DNA from: Trifolium pratense | Taxonomy: Eukaryota > Streptophyta > Magnoliopsida > Fabales > Fabaceae | Assembly (NCBI RefSeq): GCF_020283565.1 | Contig: NC_060060.1 | Span: 19,530,001 to 19,594,000 of the forward strand | Direction of reading: 5' to 3' | Length of the DNA stretch: 64,000 nucleotides | Part shown: piece after piece, positions 34,459 through 46,544 of the stretch | Position numbering within the stretch: the stretch's first letter is position 1 | Layout of the letters: every line of letters starts with the position of its first letter | The notes under the pieces: model-generated | What the model saw: the letters and a program-made list of their open reading frames with translations, nothing else | The model's database searches: none | Told to the model about the DNA's origin: nothing | Position numbers and translations under genes: made by a program

Positions 34459-34844
34459 AATTTTAAGGATAAGTTTGAACACTCTCTTGTATATGAGTGT
34501 ACATATAGGTTGGATAAACCGTATATGTGTACAAAGGTCCGATTTAGATTTTCTTAAAAAAAATTTGATATTGATCATGTTATAATAATATTAGCAACAT
34601 TTAATCACTATATTTATATTCATATATTTGGACAGAGTACATCAGATTCAAATATGTATAAATTCAACATTAAAAAGAATTTAAAAAACTTAAAATTGCG
34701 ACACTAAAAAATAAACAAGGTAATACATATTAAACATTTTTTTTTTATTGTAGTTTGAATTATGTTTTTGAAATATAAAAAATTACATTTCTACTATTAA
34801 ACTAACATCTTAATTAAATTCATGAATTGTTAGCTAATTAAACA

Positions 34845-35270
34845 CGTATGCAATATGGGTAACGGACTACTTGGATTTTCTGGATTTCTTGAGATTGTTT
34901 CGTATGTCTTAGCTTAAGCTTCATGCCCATTACAATGATTTTTGCTTAGTAATGAACCAATGTTTCAACAATGTGGTTATTGAATTAGATTTTACGATTG
35001 CAATTGGTTTGGTAGAATACAACACCTCTCATCTCCATGCTTAATTATGCTTTTCTCATCAAAGAAATTTGACAATTTAAAAATATAAATTGGATTATCG
35101 CTTTTTATCATACTTTTAAACGACAACAAATGTGTAAATTGGCTTGCCACGCTATCTCATATGTCTCTCTAAAAATTTGACATATAGTTGTTGATCTCCT
35201 CAATTTAGCTGTACTTTAATAGTTGATACTTTAAGTGTTGCTTGCTCGAGCGTAGTATACTTTTCCCTTT
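34845..35270 (+). pseudogene. Degenerate LINE RNase H fragment
   Basis: Plus-strand frames give LLGFSGFLEIV, then ELDFTIAIGLVEYNTSHLHA, then INWIIAFYHTFKRQQ and VDLLNLAVL. These line up in order with the RNase H pattern SDCLDAINLVEHDTSHLHA...NWNVSFxHTYREGN...PPSSL. It is heavily mutated. Confidence 0.5.
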
Positions 35271-36362
35271 TATTTTATTTTCTGATGTATCAATAAAAAA
35301 AGCATGCACATGGATAAAAATGGCTAACTGATCGATGTAATCGTAAATTAATTTATTTTCTATACTAGAATTTATTTTTATATATAGAAATTTATTTTAT
35401 TGAATGATATTTTGAGATAATGACATTAAATAATGTGAAATTAGTTAATGTAGATTTTATTTATAATTTAATCCAAAAAATATGACTACCGTTTTGATTA
35501 TTATATTTAAGTTTAGGAGAAATTATATAAGTTGATTTATTGTGAGAATTAAAATACTTATAGTTTGAGGAGCAACACTTGCTTAGGCACAAGTGTTTAG
35601 ACACAAAATATAGGTGCACACACATAAATCAAAAAATTAAAAGAAAAATAAAATTGTCACATCAAATTATATTACTTTAATTATTTTTTATTTTTATATT
35701 TATGTATTTTGGGTATGTGCCCAACAAATCATATTTATGATCGTAGCTATTAAAGAATTTCTCTAGTTTGAGAGATGTTTTGTTTTCTTTCTACTGTACG
35801 GGAGCTTCTCTCCTCATTTGTGTAAGGCACACCTTGAACTGTTGCTTTTGTGTGTTAGATTAATAAAATAAATTCTTTTTTGCCTTTGCAAGAAAATATT
35901 TATCTAATGTAAATTCATCACGTTATGTTTCTCAAAAAAAAAATAAAAATTATCACGTTATAAATTATTTCTTATTATTAGTTATCACTGTTTTATTGTT
36001 GTTGCCAAAATTTTAAAAAAAACAAGTGGTAAATATAATTTTTTTTTTGTCAAATAAATATATAAATTTGGATTATTAGTTTTTCTTTTCGAAACGAATA
36101 TAATATTGTATCTACGATAAAAAATAATAGAAAGTTCATAATATAAATAGGTACAAGAAGTAAAATCAATTAGATATCCACAGTCTGAAAAAGGCAAAGA
36201 AAAATAAAATAAGGTAGATAAAAACTATCATACCAAAACTACACCAATAAAACAAAACAAGTAAAACGACGCCAAAACAAAAGAACACCGTACGTAACAC
36301 TTCAATCACGAGAATACTAGACTTCTTTGAAGAGAAGAAAAAGATCAACTACCAATACATAA
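35271..36362. other. Intergenic; possible LINE 3' UTR at the start
   Basis: No gene. The stretch around 35800-35890 (TTAATAAAATAAATTC, TTTTTTGCCTTTGCAAGAAA) resembles LINE tails, but no boundary is visible. Confidence 0.35.
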
Positions 36363-36364
36363 TA

Positions 36365-36442
36365 CTCATTTCAGTCCTATATATAAGAAAAGATTTACTT
36401 TTTAGATGTCTAACATTTTCTTATATATAGGACTAGAGGAAA
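36365..36442. mobile_element. Very short MITE
   Basis: CAGTCCTATATATAAGAAAA and TTTTCTTATATATAGGACT are inverted over about 78 bp, with TA flanks. It would fold into a nearly complete hairpin. Confidence 0.65.
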
Positions 36443-36589
36443 TATATAGCACCGGAGGGAGTAGACATCAAAAGAGTCTCAATCTAACTTTAAAATACTT
36501 AGATCCATCTCGACATCGCGAGAAACTCTACATTTGGATTACTCCTATTACTAGTATTAGTTATGACATACTAGTAATTATTTAATGGA

Positions 36590-36772
36590 GAATGTTAACA
36601 TGTGCATATATATATGGTACATGTTAAGGTAGTAAAAATAGAAATTATACCTTAGAATTTGTGCATTTTAACTTTTCAAGCATTAAATGTCCTGTATCAT
36701 TAAATGTTAAATTTCTATATTAAGATACCTTATCATGTGCCCTATATACACATGTTAACAAGACCCTTATTT
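36590..36772. mobile_element. MITE, AATGTTAACATGTGCC family, copy D
   Basis: GGAGAATGTTAACATGTGCA and ATACACATGTTAACAAGACC are inverted. Confidence 0.6.
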
Positions 36773-37024
36773 AATTTGGTTTATTAAGTACGAGTAGTAG
36801 TTTAATTATGTATTTGATGAGATGTAATATTCAGGGTGTATTTATGTTTTGAAATGTTGAGTATTTATGTTAATATACAAATTAACAAAAATATTCAGGG
36901 TGACCCTTATTTATCCTAATATACAAACTCAACATTTAATGATACAAGAGATTTAATATTTCAAAAGTTAAAATGCACAAATTAACATTCAATGATTTTT
37001 ATTTTTATTTTCTTAACATGTGCC

Positions 37025-37072
<48 letters not shown>

Positions 37073-38587
37073 TTGATTGAGGTGATAATAGGAGTTGGAA
37101 AAGCAGGAAGGAGACAAGTGGGGTTAGGCAACAGTTGGCTTTTAAAAGTCTTCGGATATGTAGGACGATAGTGGTCCGGCAATACTAATACTAGCCCTAG
37201 TAGTTAAGGTATAGATGCGCAAAAAAGTTCATTGGATAGTATTAATGTTTTTTTTGAAATTTGAGATCACAACCTATCTATCTATCTATCTATCTACTAT
37301 AACTATCATCCATCCTCCTCCATACAACACTGTTCTAATCCGATGACAAATTAGAAAATTGTCATCATGTCATGCATGCACAGTAGACAAGGTCTCTTCT
37401 TAAACTTGCAGAATGTATTGTACTCTACGATACAAAATCAGTGATTATTAACTCTTAATACAGACAAAATGGGACATAAAACACGTTTATGTATAAACTT
37501 TTGGATTTTTCTTTTTGTCTCTAAACCGTAATTATTACTAGTACGTTTTCGTGTTCTTTTCACATTGCCATATTTTTAACTTACAGTACATGACAAAAAG
37601 ATACTAATCCTTTATCCTAATTAGTAATATTTTTTTATATTACTAGTATAAATTAACAAGGCGAAGGCTAGCATGAGAGAGCAAATCATGTCTCTCACCG
37701 GTCGAAACTTACTTTCAATCATAGGATGTGCTGAAAATTAGTAAACGGCTTAGATGAAGTACAGTAAACTTATTTCTACAGTATAATAGCAAATTTAATT
37801 TTTTACTTTTACTTAAATCATCTATTTCACTTAAATTAAATAACATTTTTTATAAAAAATTTAAAATAAAGAAATATATGATATGTTTTTACATTTACCA
37901 ACTGAAAATACTTAAATGATTCGTTATTGTTTTTTTAAATCTGCCAAAAAACAAAAATCAGGGAAACAGGAAGAAGATGAACTCAGTAAACTCAGATCTC
38001 ATCATCATCTCTATGAAGTCCAACTTTGAAAAAGCTTAATTCCAAATTTCAAAAAGCTTCAGAAACGTTTTTTTTTTCTTTTTCTTTTTCTCTACAAGAC
38101 AAATAAAACACTTCATGGATTATTATTTTTTGACAAATAAAACACTTCATGAATTTAATTTAAGGAGAAATTGATTTTGCGCCTTCTGCAATTTGCCCCT
38201 TCACACTTGGCTGCAACAAGGCTTCACATAGAAAAGTGATTTTGCTGCGATGATGATGATATATGAGATTTGGGTTTACAGAGAAAGTGATGTTGGATTT
38301 GGATTTTGCTGAAAGTGATTTTGGATAATAAGACTCAAAGATGATGATGTCAAAAAAAAAAAAAAAAGAAGATGATGATGAAAAAAAATAATTACTTAAA
38401 AAAAAAACAGGAGCAACCTGTAATACCCGGTAAAAATAACTCTTCACCAGTGGGAGACATGTTGCAGTGACCCACACTAGAATCCGCCAAAATTAAGTAA
38501 GTCAATTTTTATTGATCAAATCATTTTTTATAAAAAAATGAAGGTTTTTTTTTTTTTTAATTTATTGTTGATAGTTTATTTTGATGC
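36773..38587. other. Gene-free, with microsatellites
   Basis: There is an (ATA)n tract at 37025-37072 (about 16 units) and a (CTAT)n tract at 37274-37296. The 105-aa minus frame at 38160-38477 is low-complexity and not accepted as a gene. Confidence 0.5.
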
Positions 38588-38921
38588 AATAAGAGTGCGT
38601 TTGAACTGCTAAAAAATAGGGGACAGGACTGAACAATTTTTGTTGTACTCTGTTTGATTTGAAACTGATTATGAGAATGGACAAATTAGGTAGCAAGGGA
38701 CAGGACAAAAACAAGATTTTTTGTCTCTCACTAAACCACAGGACAACTTTTTGTTCACAGTACAACTATAAAAAATACGAAAATACCCATTTAATTTTCG
38801 AATATAAAAATATTATCGCCTTATATCTTTCTGGTATAGTTTTGTCCTGTTCTATATTATCGTGTTATGTCTTGTGCTGTTCTGTTCAGTTCTTGCTGTT
38901 TTACGAATCAAACGCACCCTA
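38588..38921. mobile_element. MITE (GTGCGTTTGA ends), copy 1
   Basis: GAGTGCGTTTGAACTGCTAA at the left and ACGAATCAAACGCACCCTA at the right are inverted. The interior has GGACAGGAC/GTCCTGT motifs. The inverse-oriented copy at 59277-59585 is clearly the same family. Confidence 0.7.
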
Positions 38922-38930
38922 AGAATCTAA

Positions 38931-39270
38931 GAGCATCCACAATGGAGAAATCCAATTTTGGGTACTTAAGTGGGTCCCGCATGTACACATCACTCATTTA
39001 TAATTTTTTAATAATAGTACCTAATAAGTACTTAATCTCTCCAACCCAGCACATCTTAAAAAATTCTAAACCGGTCCCACAAATAACTACACATTTCATC
39101 AATAATTCTACATATTTATAAATGGGTCCCACAAATTCTATTAAGTACTATGAGAGAGAGGGTACTTATTTGAGAAGTGGTACCTATTTGGTACTAAAAT
39201 GTGTTGTGCTCCAATGGTAGTACCTAATAAGTACCATGAGTACCTAATAGGTACTATACCATTGGAGATG
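38931..39270. mobile_element. MITE (GAGCATCCACAATGG ends)
   Basis: AAGAGCATCCACAATGGAGA at the left and CCATTGGAGATGGTCTAAGA at the right are inverted. The interior is rich in GGTACTTA/TAAGTACC palindromes. GAGCATC...CAATGG ends are common in plant hAT-type MITEs. Confidence 0.7.
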
Positions 39271-39450
39271 GTCTAAGACTCTTTGTTCTGGGTGTATTTA
39301 TGTTTTGAAATTTTCAAAAACAAAAATCAAATTTTTGAGCTGTGGAAATTTTCTAAAGCCAAAAACCAAAACATGCGATCACCCCATATAGGCCTAATAC
39401 AGTTGGATTACAACTTATCATTTTATCTTAATTTTACCACAATCATCTTA

Positions 39451-39575
39451 CTTCATCAGTGCCAAAATATAAGTAAATATGAGTAAAAAAAAATTAATGT
39501 ATTTTGTTAAGAATTTAGACCAAATACATTCATTTTTGTTGACATATTTTTCCTTATATTTTAGGACGGATGAAG
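39451..39575. mobile_element. Stowaway-like MITE
   Basis: CTTCATCAGTGCCAAAATAT and ATATTTTAGGACGGATGAAG are inverted, with TA on both sides (39449-39450, 39576-39577). Confidence 0.75.
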
Positions 39576-39577
39576 TA

Positions 39578-40184
39578 TTTCATTTCATATTTATAAACAA
39601 ATTTAGTTTATAAGTTTTCATTATAAGTTCATATGATATAAGTTATCTAAGCTAATTGATATTTTTTTCCAATTGTGCTATTATTATTATAATTATATAT
39701 TATTTCAATAACATTATATTTCACTTTGTGTGGAGAAAGAAACAAAACCAATAGTTTATTTAGTAAATGAGCCATGTCCTTTAACAATATTATAATATTG
39801 TAAATATGTAAAATTCAAATATTCAATATGATTAACATTATTATGTAGGACATGTTATAATGATTTTTGTCTAATAAATATAGTGAGACAAGTTTTGCAT
39901 TGTATCATACATAAATTTGTATTCACCATGGAATCAATTTTCCATCATCTACACAATTTATCTAAAATAACAAAATTACCTTTTTACCTATCAAATATTA
40001 TACAAAATAAAATTTATTTGATACCTTAAATTTTATCATATATTATTCTATAGTATACTATTTTATTCAATTAAATATATATATTTTACAGATCAAACCG
40101 ATCCTGATAAAGTTTAACATAGATATATATGTTGTTGGATATAGTATACTCTATAATCAAATCAATCACTTTCCTAACATCCAC
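39578..40184. other. Distal upstream region of the ERF gene
   Basis: AT-rich; no defined element was recognised. Confidence 0.35.
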
Positions 40185-40422
40185 TCTCTCTCTCTTTCTC
40201 TTTCACAAGTAGAAATAAAAACAAAAGAAAATGGAAAAATCTTGTTTAGTTGATGCGTACAATAACTCACCCATCCATCCCACACTATAACTCAACTCAA
40301 ACCTCTATAAATACCCCCAAACAACACCAAATTCAAGAACCAAACTTTTCTCTTCCATTTTCATTCTCATCTCTCAAAACTCCTTTATTCTTTCTCATCT
40401 TCACTTCACTTCATTCTCTTCA
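40185..40422 (+). promoter_or_regulatory. Core promoter and leader of the ESR-type ERF gene
   Basis: A CT-rich tract (CTCTCTCTCTTTCTCTTTC, about 40185) precedes a clean TATAAATA box at 40306-40313. Transcription would begin about 30 bp downstream, giving a leader of roughly 80 bp rich in C/T up to the ATG at 40423. Confidence 0.65.
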
Positions 40423-41493
40423 ATGGAAGAAGCACTTCACCGTCTCAACGGAACTTCCCCAACAGTCCCATTCCCAGACCTACTCGAAACAAAAAAACCA
40501 AAACCCAAAAGAACATCACGCGACAACACAACAACAACAACAACCACCGGCAACGGCGGCGCACTTCGTTACCGTGGTGTACGCCGCAGACCATGGGGTC
40601 GTTATGCAGCTGAAATAAGAGACCCAGCTTCTAAAGAACGCCGCTGGCTTGGTACTTTCGACACAGCTGAAGAAGCCGCTTGTGCTTATGACTGCGCCGC
40701 ACGTGCCATGCGTGGTATCAAAGCTCGCACGAATTTCGTTTACCCAACTCCTCCAACACCACATTCCACCACCACTTTCCCTTCTTTCAACTTCCCTAAA
40801 CATTCTCAAACTAACCGCCACGTGTCAACTTGTAGTTGGTCCGAACAACAACAACAACAACATGCTACTCCTGTTGACATGCTTCTGTTTCGTGATTTCA
40901 TCAACTCTTCAAATAATCACTTCCATGACAATTCTCCTTATTCTTGCAACAACAACAAAGGTTGTTCTAATTCTAGTAGTTCTGCTTTTTTACCAGGTTG
41001 TTGTTTGGTGAATTCTTGTGGAGGGGGTGCAAATAGCAACATGAGCAACAATGCTTTTGGTGGTGTAGATGGGAATAATGGGAACAGAATTTCTGCTGCT
41101 GATGAAGATTCAGAGTTTTTCCCAAAAGAATCTTCTGATTCTGGTTTATTGGAAGAGATTGTGAATAAGTTTTTACCTAAACCTAAACAAGAGATTAAAA
41201 CTGAGATTTTGCCAAAGACAGTGACTTTATCTGACCCTTTTGTTTCAACTGCACCTGTGAATGATCACATGCTTGATATCAAAAAGGGTTTTTCAAAGAA
41301 TGAATTTTTAGGTGTTGGGTTTGATCAAAATGGTTTTAATATGCAGCAGTATGAGAATTTCAATAATGGGTTTAGTACTTTTCAGTCTCTGCCAGTTGGG
41401 AATGAACAAATCACGGTGAATCATGCTGAGAATTCTGTTATTCAGTATCAAGAGTATCTTCATGGTTTTGCACTCAGGATGCAAAATGCTTAG
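40423..41493 (+). CDS. ESR2: AP2/ERF transcription factor, ESR/DORNROSCHEN-like (group VIIIb)
   Basis: This is a single-exon gene of 356 aa. One AP2/ERF DNA-binding domain spans residues about 49-107 ([51 protein letters not shown]). It is ERF-type, expected to bind GCC-box-like sites in the nucleus. The N-terminus [10 protein letters not shown], the CAARAMRG form of the helix, the [12 protein letters not shown] block (about 152-163) and the [18 protein letters not shown] block (about 237-254) match the ENHANCER OF SHOOT REGENERATION subgroup, closer to ESR2/DRNL than to ESR1/DRN. In Arabidopsis these control cotyledon and floral organ initiation and shoot regeneration. Low-complexity runs (T, Q, N, S) lie between the domains, as is usual. 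The start is the first ATG after the TATA box. The subgroup is secure, while the exact ESR1 versus ESR2 orthology is inferred from motifs. Confidence 0.93.
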   Translation: MEEALHRLNGTSPTVPFPDLLETKKPKPKRTSRDNTTTTTTTGNGGALRYRGVRRRPWGRYAAEIRDPASKERRWLGTFDTAEEAACAYDCAARAMRGIKARTNFVYPTPPTPHSTTTFPSFNFPKHSQTNRHVSTCSWSEQQQQQHATPVDMLLFRDFINSSNNHFHDNSPYSCNNNKGCSNSSSSAFLPGCCLVNSCGGGANSNMSNNAFGGVDGNNGNRISAADEDSEFFPKESSDSGLLEEIVNKFLPKPKQEIKTEILPKTVTLSDPFVSTAPVNDHMLDIKKGFSKNEFLGVGFDQNGFNMQQYENFNNGFSTFQSLPVGNEQITVNHAENSVIQYQEYLHGFALRMQNA

Positions 41494-44400
41494 TTAATTG
41501 AATTTTACTAGTATAGCTTATGTATTTTAATTTTGTTGATTCTGTTTATGTTGATGTTTTTAGGGTTTTGATGTTTCTAGGTTAAACTATGTTAGTACTA
41601 CTACTACCACTATGTACTTTATCCTTCTTCCAGCTACTATGTTCTGAAAAGCAATATTGGATAATCTTATAAAAAAGTGATAATGTAATATTAATATTTT
41701 ATGAATGGTTTTGGGTAAGCATGGTTTTTACCTTTTTCATTACTTTATGCCTTATTTTGTTGTTCTGTTCTGAAGGTATGTAAAAGTTGATGAAAAGGGG
41801 TTAATGAGAAAGACAAACTCAGAGTAAAGTGAGTTTCTTGCTTTGTCTTCAGTTTCTAAAATAATGATGACTTATGTAGTTGACCTTGGAACTAGAAAAG
41901 TTTGTTTATTTGTTGCATAAGTAGTACAACTTTATTCTCATGCTTTTGTTAATTGGAGAATGTATTGGTCTGGTTTGAGTAATGCCTGGTTGTGTTGTCC
42001 TTTTCTTCTTTGAATTGTTGTGGAAATTGGAATTTTATTTACTGTATTTCAATGTTTTTGAAGTGTGTTTTTGGGAAAAAGTGTGAATAGAAGAAGCTGC
42101 AGGGTGAGGATTTTTAGTTAAAGGACGAAACAACATGCAGTATGTGAAGATTTTTAGTTACTATACTTGGGCAGTGAAGAAGAATAAAAAATATTGGTTG
42201 TGCAAGTGCAAGTGCAAGTTTTTGTTTTGGAGTGACAGAGGATTGTTTGTTCAAATAAGCTTGGTGCTACCTATGCCTATAATAAGCCATATGGGCCAAG
42301 TTGTCTCATACTTTGATCATAATTAATGGACCATTAATACTTGCAACTAGTTTCATATGTGCCTTATGGATTACAATTTACTAAAAGCACATAATTTTCT
42401 CACGGTTTTAAATCTCAACCGTTGATGATAGATTAAACAGTTCAGATTAATGCAGTTTTGAAATTACTCTAAACAATTTCGACCATACATTTTAAAATCA
42501 GACAATCATGATGTAAAACAGTGTGAAAGTGGTGTGTATTTTGACAGCAGCAAATCCTATTATGTGACTTATACCGTGCAAATTGAAGAAAATTGATAGA
42601 TGGTGAAATATCCAATTTATTAGTGTATAGATTGATAAAATTCAAATTGAATTAAACTTGATGATTGATTAATCCATTTAGTAACACACCATATATGAGA
42701 CACACACCATTGAATGTCAAACCATAATTGAATGTTAATAAGGAACTAAAAAATAAACAATAGGGATCGTGAAAGATTATCGACACCTACCCGAAATACC
42801 TAAAAATTATGTTCGGCAATTGAATTAATAGAGAATTCACAAATTACAAACAAATGTGGCACAAAACACACAAGAATATTCAGCTGCCAAGTGAGGGCGA
42901 TAACTTGTTATATATTATATTGGAAATTTATCTAAAAACTAATTAAGTAGTTGGGAGAGAAACTAATGTAGTAATTGCCACTTGGCAATTATATATTTAC
43001 CTGTTTTGATTGGTTTATTTAAATTTATTTATTGCTGTAAGTTTTGCGAAATTGTTTGAGAGAGAACTTATAAAAATTATTTATGATAATTTTTATAAAA
43101 AAATTTCAACTTCTTTAAATAATTTATAAAAACAACTTATAGCATATATAAAAATAATTTAAATATTTTTTTTTGCTATACAAATAACTTATGTGAACTT
43201 ATACATAAACACTTATTATGATAAGCGTTTGTACTAAAAGCTATCAGCTTAACCAAACAAGCCCTATTCATATATGAAAAAAACATATGCGGTGTTGGTT
43301 CGTGTATAATTAACATTGATATTGGCAGATACTAATATTAATAATATGTATTACCAAGATACGTAAGCTAGCATTTTAAACTTGAAAGATGGCTAAATAT
43401 TAAACCTCCATTTATTTACAGTACTATATAGTTTTAGTGCTTGGTCTCTATTGTGATGTAAATAATAAATGACATTATTATTGGAGTGCCGAATCATGAG
43501 ATATGGAGTATAACCGAATGAGTCCATAAATTTCTTCAAGTTGGAAGTGTATTTATTCTTTGTATTTTTTTCTTTCTTTCGTTTTTAATTAAAATACAAT
43601 ATTTAATTTTATGAAGAAAAAAAAACACAATATTTTTATAAAATTTATAATCATCATAAAAAAAAATCTTCATATAAAGAAGATGTTCTTAATCTTTATT
43701 GTTTCCTTGCAAACCTTTTACAATGAATTCCTTCTTTTTTGGAATTGATGGAACATAAAATTTTCACTTTTGTTGTTTGTGCACATGTTTTTTAAAAACG
43801 TTGGCAGAGGAGATTGAGGATAAATTTAGATCACTTAATCCTTAATCATGTACTTAATTTAACTTAATTGTTACTTAATTTTGTGCTTAATCCTTATCAT
43901 ATAAAGGAGAAGTTATATGCAACCCAGATGACTTGAAGTATTGTTGATTGATGCTACAAACCACCATTAGTCTTTTTAGCATGTTTTGTATTCATTCATG
44001 TGCTTTATGAAAAACTTTCTTAGAAGGTCGACCCCTATTCAATTCAAATTAAATGTCAAATGCATTTAACTATGAAGTTCTTATGTATGATGATTATATA
44101 TACCAAAAATAAAATGATATTGTTGGTAAAGGTAGTACCAATCATTTTTTATAAATTGCCGTTCATTTTTTTTTTTTTTTTTTTTATATAAATCATATAT
44201 CTTTCAACCATACAGTCATGTACATGCATGGCCTCAGGATATATCGCTCTCATTTTGAAGCGAATTCATGTCCTTTTTCACATATTTGCTGTCAAGACTC
44301 GCTCATTGTCCATGTCTTATATGTACCGAGGATCACTCCTCACTCCGACACTCTCGTCGGTCTCATACGTCACACTACATATTAATGAAAATATTATGCA

Positions 44401-45519
44401 AATTATAGTGTGATCAAACAACATGAACCCTTGTGAGTTTTAAAAAAATTAATAAGGCAAGATAGATGATTGGTTTCAAAGTTTTCCTATTGCATGTTTC
44501 CTCCCTTCCCAACAGAAACGAGAGTATACATGACTATATGGTATATGTAATAACTAATAATTATGGATGCAAGTCAAAACTACTAGCATAATGTAAAAAG
44601 AAATATAATTGCTTGCATAAAACTATTAGTATTGGGCAGAATTTGTTCCTACTACTTCCGGCAAAAAACCAACAAGTAAAGAGTCCTTCAATTAATTTTA
44701 AAGAAATAATTCATGTGGTTGATATATATATAGAGAGCATTAGAGGAAATATACATAAGTGATAAGAGTAAAGGACAATTAAAATCTTAGTTAATAACTA
44801 TCCCATACATATTGAAGTACTACTTTCTATAACTTGATGAACATAATCATATTCTTATATGTCCATATAAGGAGTATGTCCATGTTACGTACTCATTTTT
44901 GGCCTAATTAATTGCCTCATATTAACATAGGCTATATGGGTCCATCTATCTGCATAAGTTGTCTAATTTTATCTTTTTTACATCCATTAATTCATATTCC
45001 TACTACAGTACTACTACCCAACTATATGTTTAATGTCAAAGCACTGTACTATACGTAATGTGTCCGTAACAAATAACAAAATAAAATTCTTGCATATAGG
45101 CCGGTAGAACAAATGTACGCGTGTCCATGTTACCGTGTGCATCTTCCATTTGATGGATTTTTTAGGAGTACATACATAAAAGAAAACACTACGTCCGAAA
45201 CTCCTAAGAATATCTTCAATTAGGTTAAAAGAAAATAAACTAGTTCGAGATGTTAAGAAATTCCCTAACGATTGCGATGTGGTCTGAATAAATGTTTATA
45301 AAATAGAGATAATTTTTGCTTTACAAGTCGATTTTGTAGGATTGCGATATGGGTCCATACGGGCCGGGCAATTGAAGCAAACAAATCGTTGGTAATTACT
45401 CTTTTCATTCAAAATCTCATCATTATACTAAAATATATTTTTTCGTAGTGTATATTCTACCGAAATATAACTTCTATTAGTGTAGAGTTTTACTAGAAAA
45501 TATATTCTAATAATGTATT
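41494..45519. other. ERF 3' region and long gene-poor interval
   Basis: The 3' UTR probably ends within about 250 bases. Beyond it no supported gene is seen. A MITE-like piece with CTTATAAGCT/AACCAAACAAGCCC end sequence lies at about 43030-43265. A phrase like TTTACAAGTCGATTTTGTAG (about 45320) resembles widespread plant TRIM-type repeats. A 20-base T run is at 44168-44185. The frames at 42135 and 44228 are not family-like. Confidence 0.4.
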
Positions 45520-46110
45520 TTGCATGTCTAACATTACGAGGGAAGAAGAGCAATCACCCGACACTTCAACGCTTCTTCTATTTCCATTTGACAGTAAGCG
45601 CAAAGGTAGCTCAAATGTCACATGGACAACATCTTGTTTGGTTGAAGGTTTCTTTTACGGGTTAAATAAGTTTTTGATCCTTATAAATATTTCAAATTTT
45701 ACCTATAGCCCAATGTCACCAAGAACATAAAAGGGCTCCAATATACGTGTCCAAGCAAAGGATAAATGCTCAAGTTGGGGATGACCACGTCCTCCCTAGC
45801 ACATCGGTTCAACCAACAAGAATTCAAGATAGTACTAAAATTGTACTATCCTTAGCCCCACCCACGTAATGGAATTATCACTATTCATGCATACTCACAC
45901 AAGGCATGACCTATAAATACAAACATATACATAAACCCTAAGGTATGCAATCTCAACACAATTTACTTAGCATTTCCCTTCTTTCAAATATTGAGTTAAG
46001 CATTATAGTGCTAAGACTGTATACAAGCTAAGACCATCATATCAACCGTTCGTCTCCAACAAGTTCCCGTGAGTAATTTCCGTCTTGACTTTTGGTCCCT
46101 GCTGCTAAGT
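45520..46110 (+). mobile_element. Possible LTR remnant
   Basis: A TATA-like CCTATAAATACAAAC (about 45911) is followed at about 46000 by TTGAGTTAAGCATTATAGTG and CTAAG, which resembles the TTGACTTGAGCGTCGGAGTG start region of plant Ty3/gypsy LTRs. No TSD, TG/CA termini or coding region were found. Confidence 0.3.
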
Positions 46111-46544
46111 AAACTCTTTACATTTTTAAATGAGTTTTTGTGTTCATATTTATAGTATTAAGGGAATTAGTCCCACAAAAATTTATAACTTAAAATACCC
46201 ATTCAATGAGAATTGTAGTACATATACCTCCACAGTTTATGTTCACACTCCCACGCTTTCTCCCGTTTCCAAATATTTCATGCCCTCTTTTCCCCCCTCT
46301 CCACAGTTTTACATAACACCTCATTATTTCATTGACTCACCATAACATCACATTATAAAAATATTAGATACAATATTATTGAAAATTCAGTATTGTTTAA
46401 AATATGTTTACATGTATATCCATTATCCAAATAATTTTAGAAAATAATATTATAACATTTAAACGGTTAGATTTGATTGGATATATATGTAAAACATATT
46501 TAAATCATCGGTGCATACAAATTTTAAACTATATTATTTATTTC

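Noticed and set aside
38160..38477. 105-aa minus-strand frame
   Set aside because: It is low-complexity (Ser/Phe run from an A-rich tract) with no family resemblance.
40516..41011. Frames of 101 and 120 aa overlapping the ERF gene
   Set aside because: They are shadows of the ERF coding sequence in other frames.
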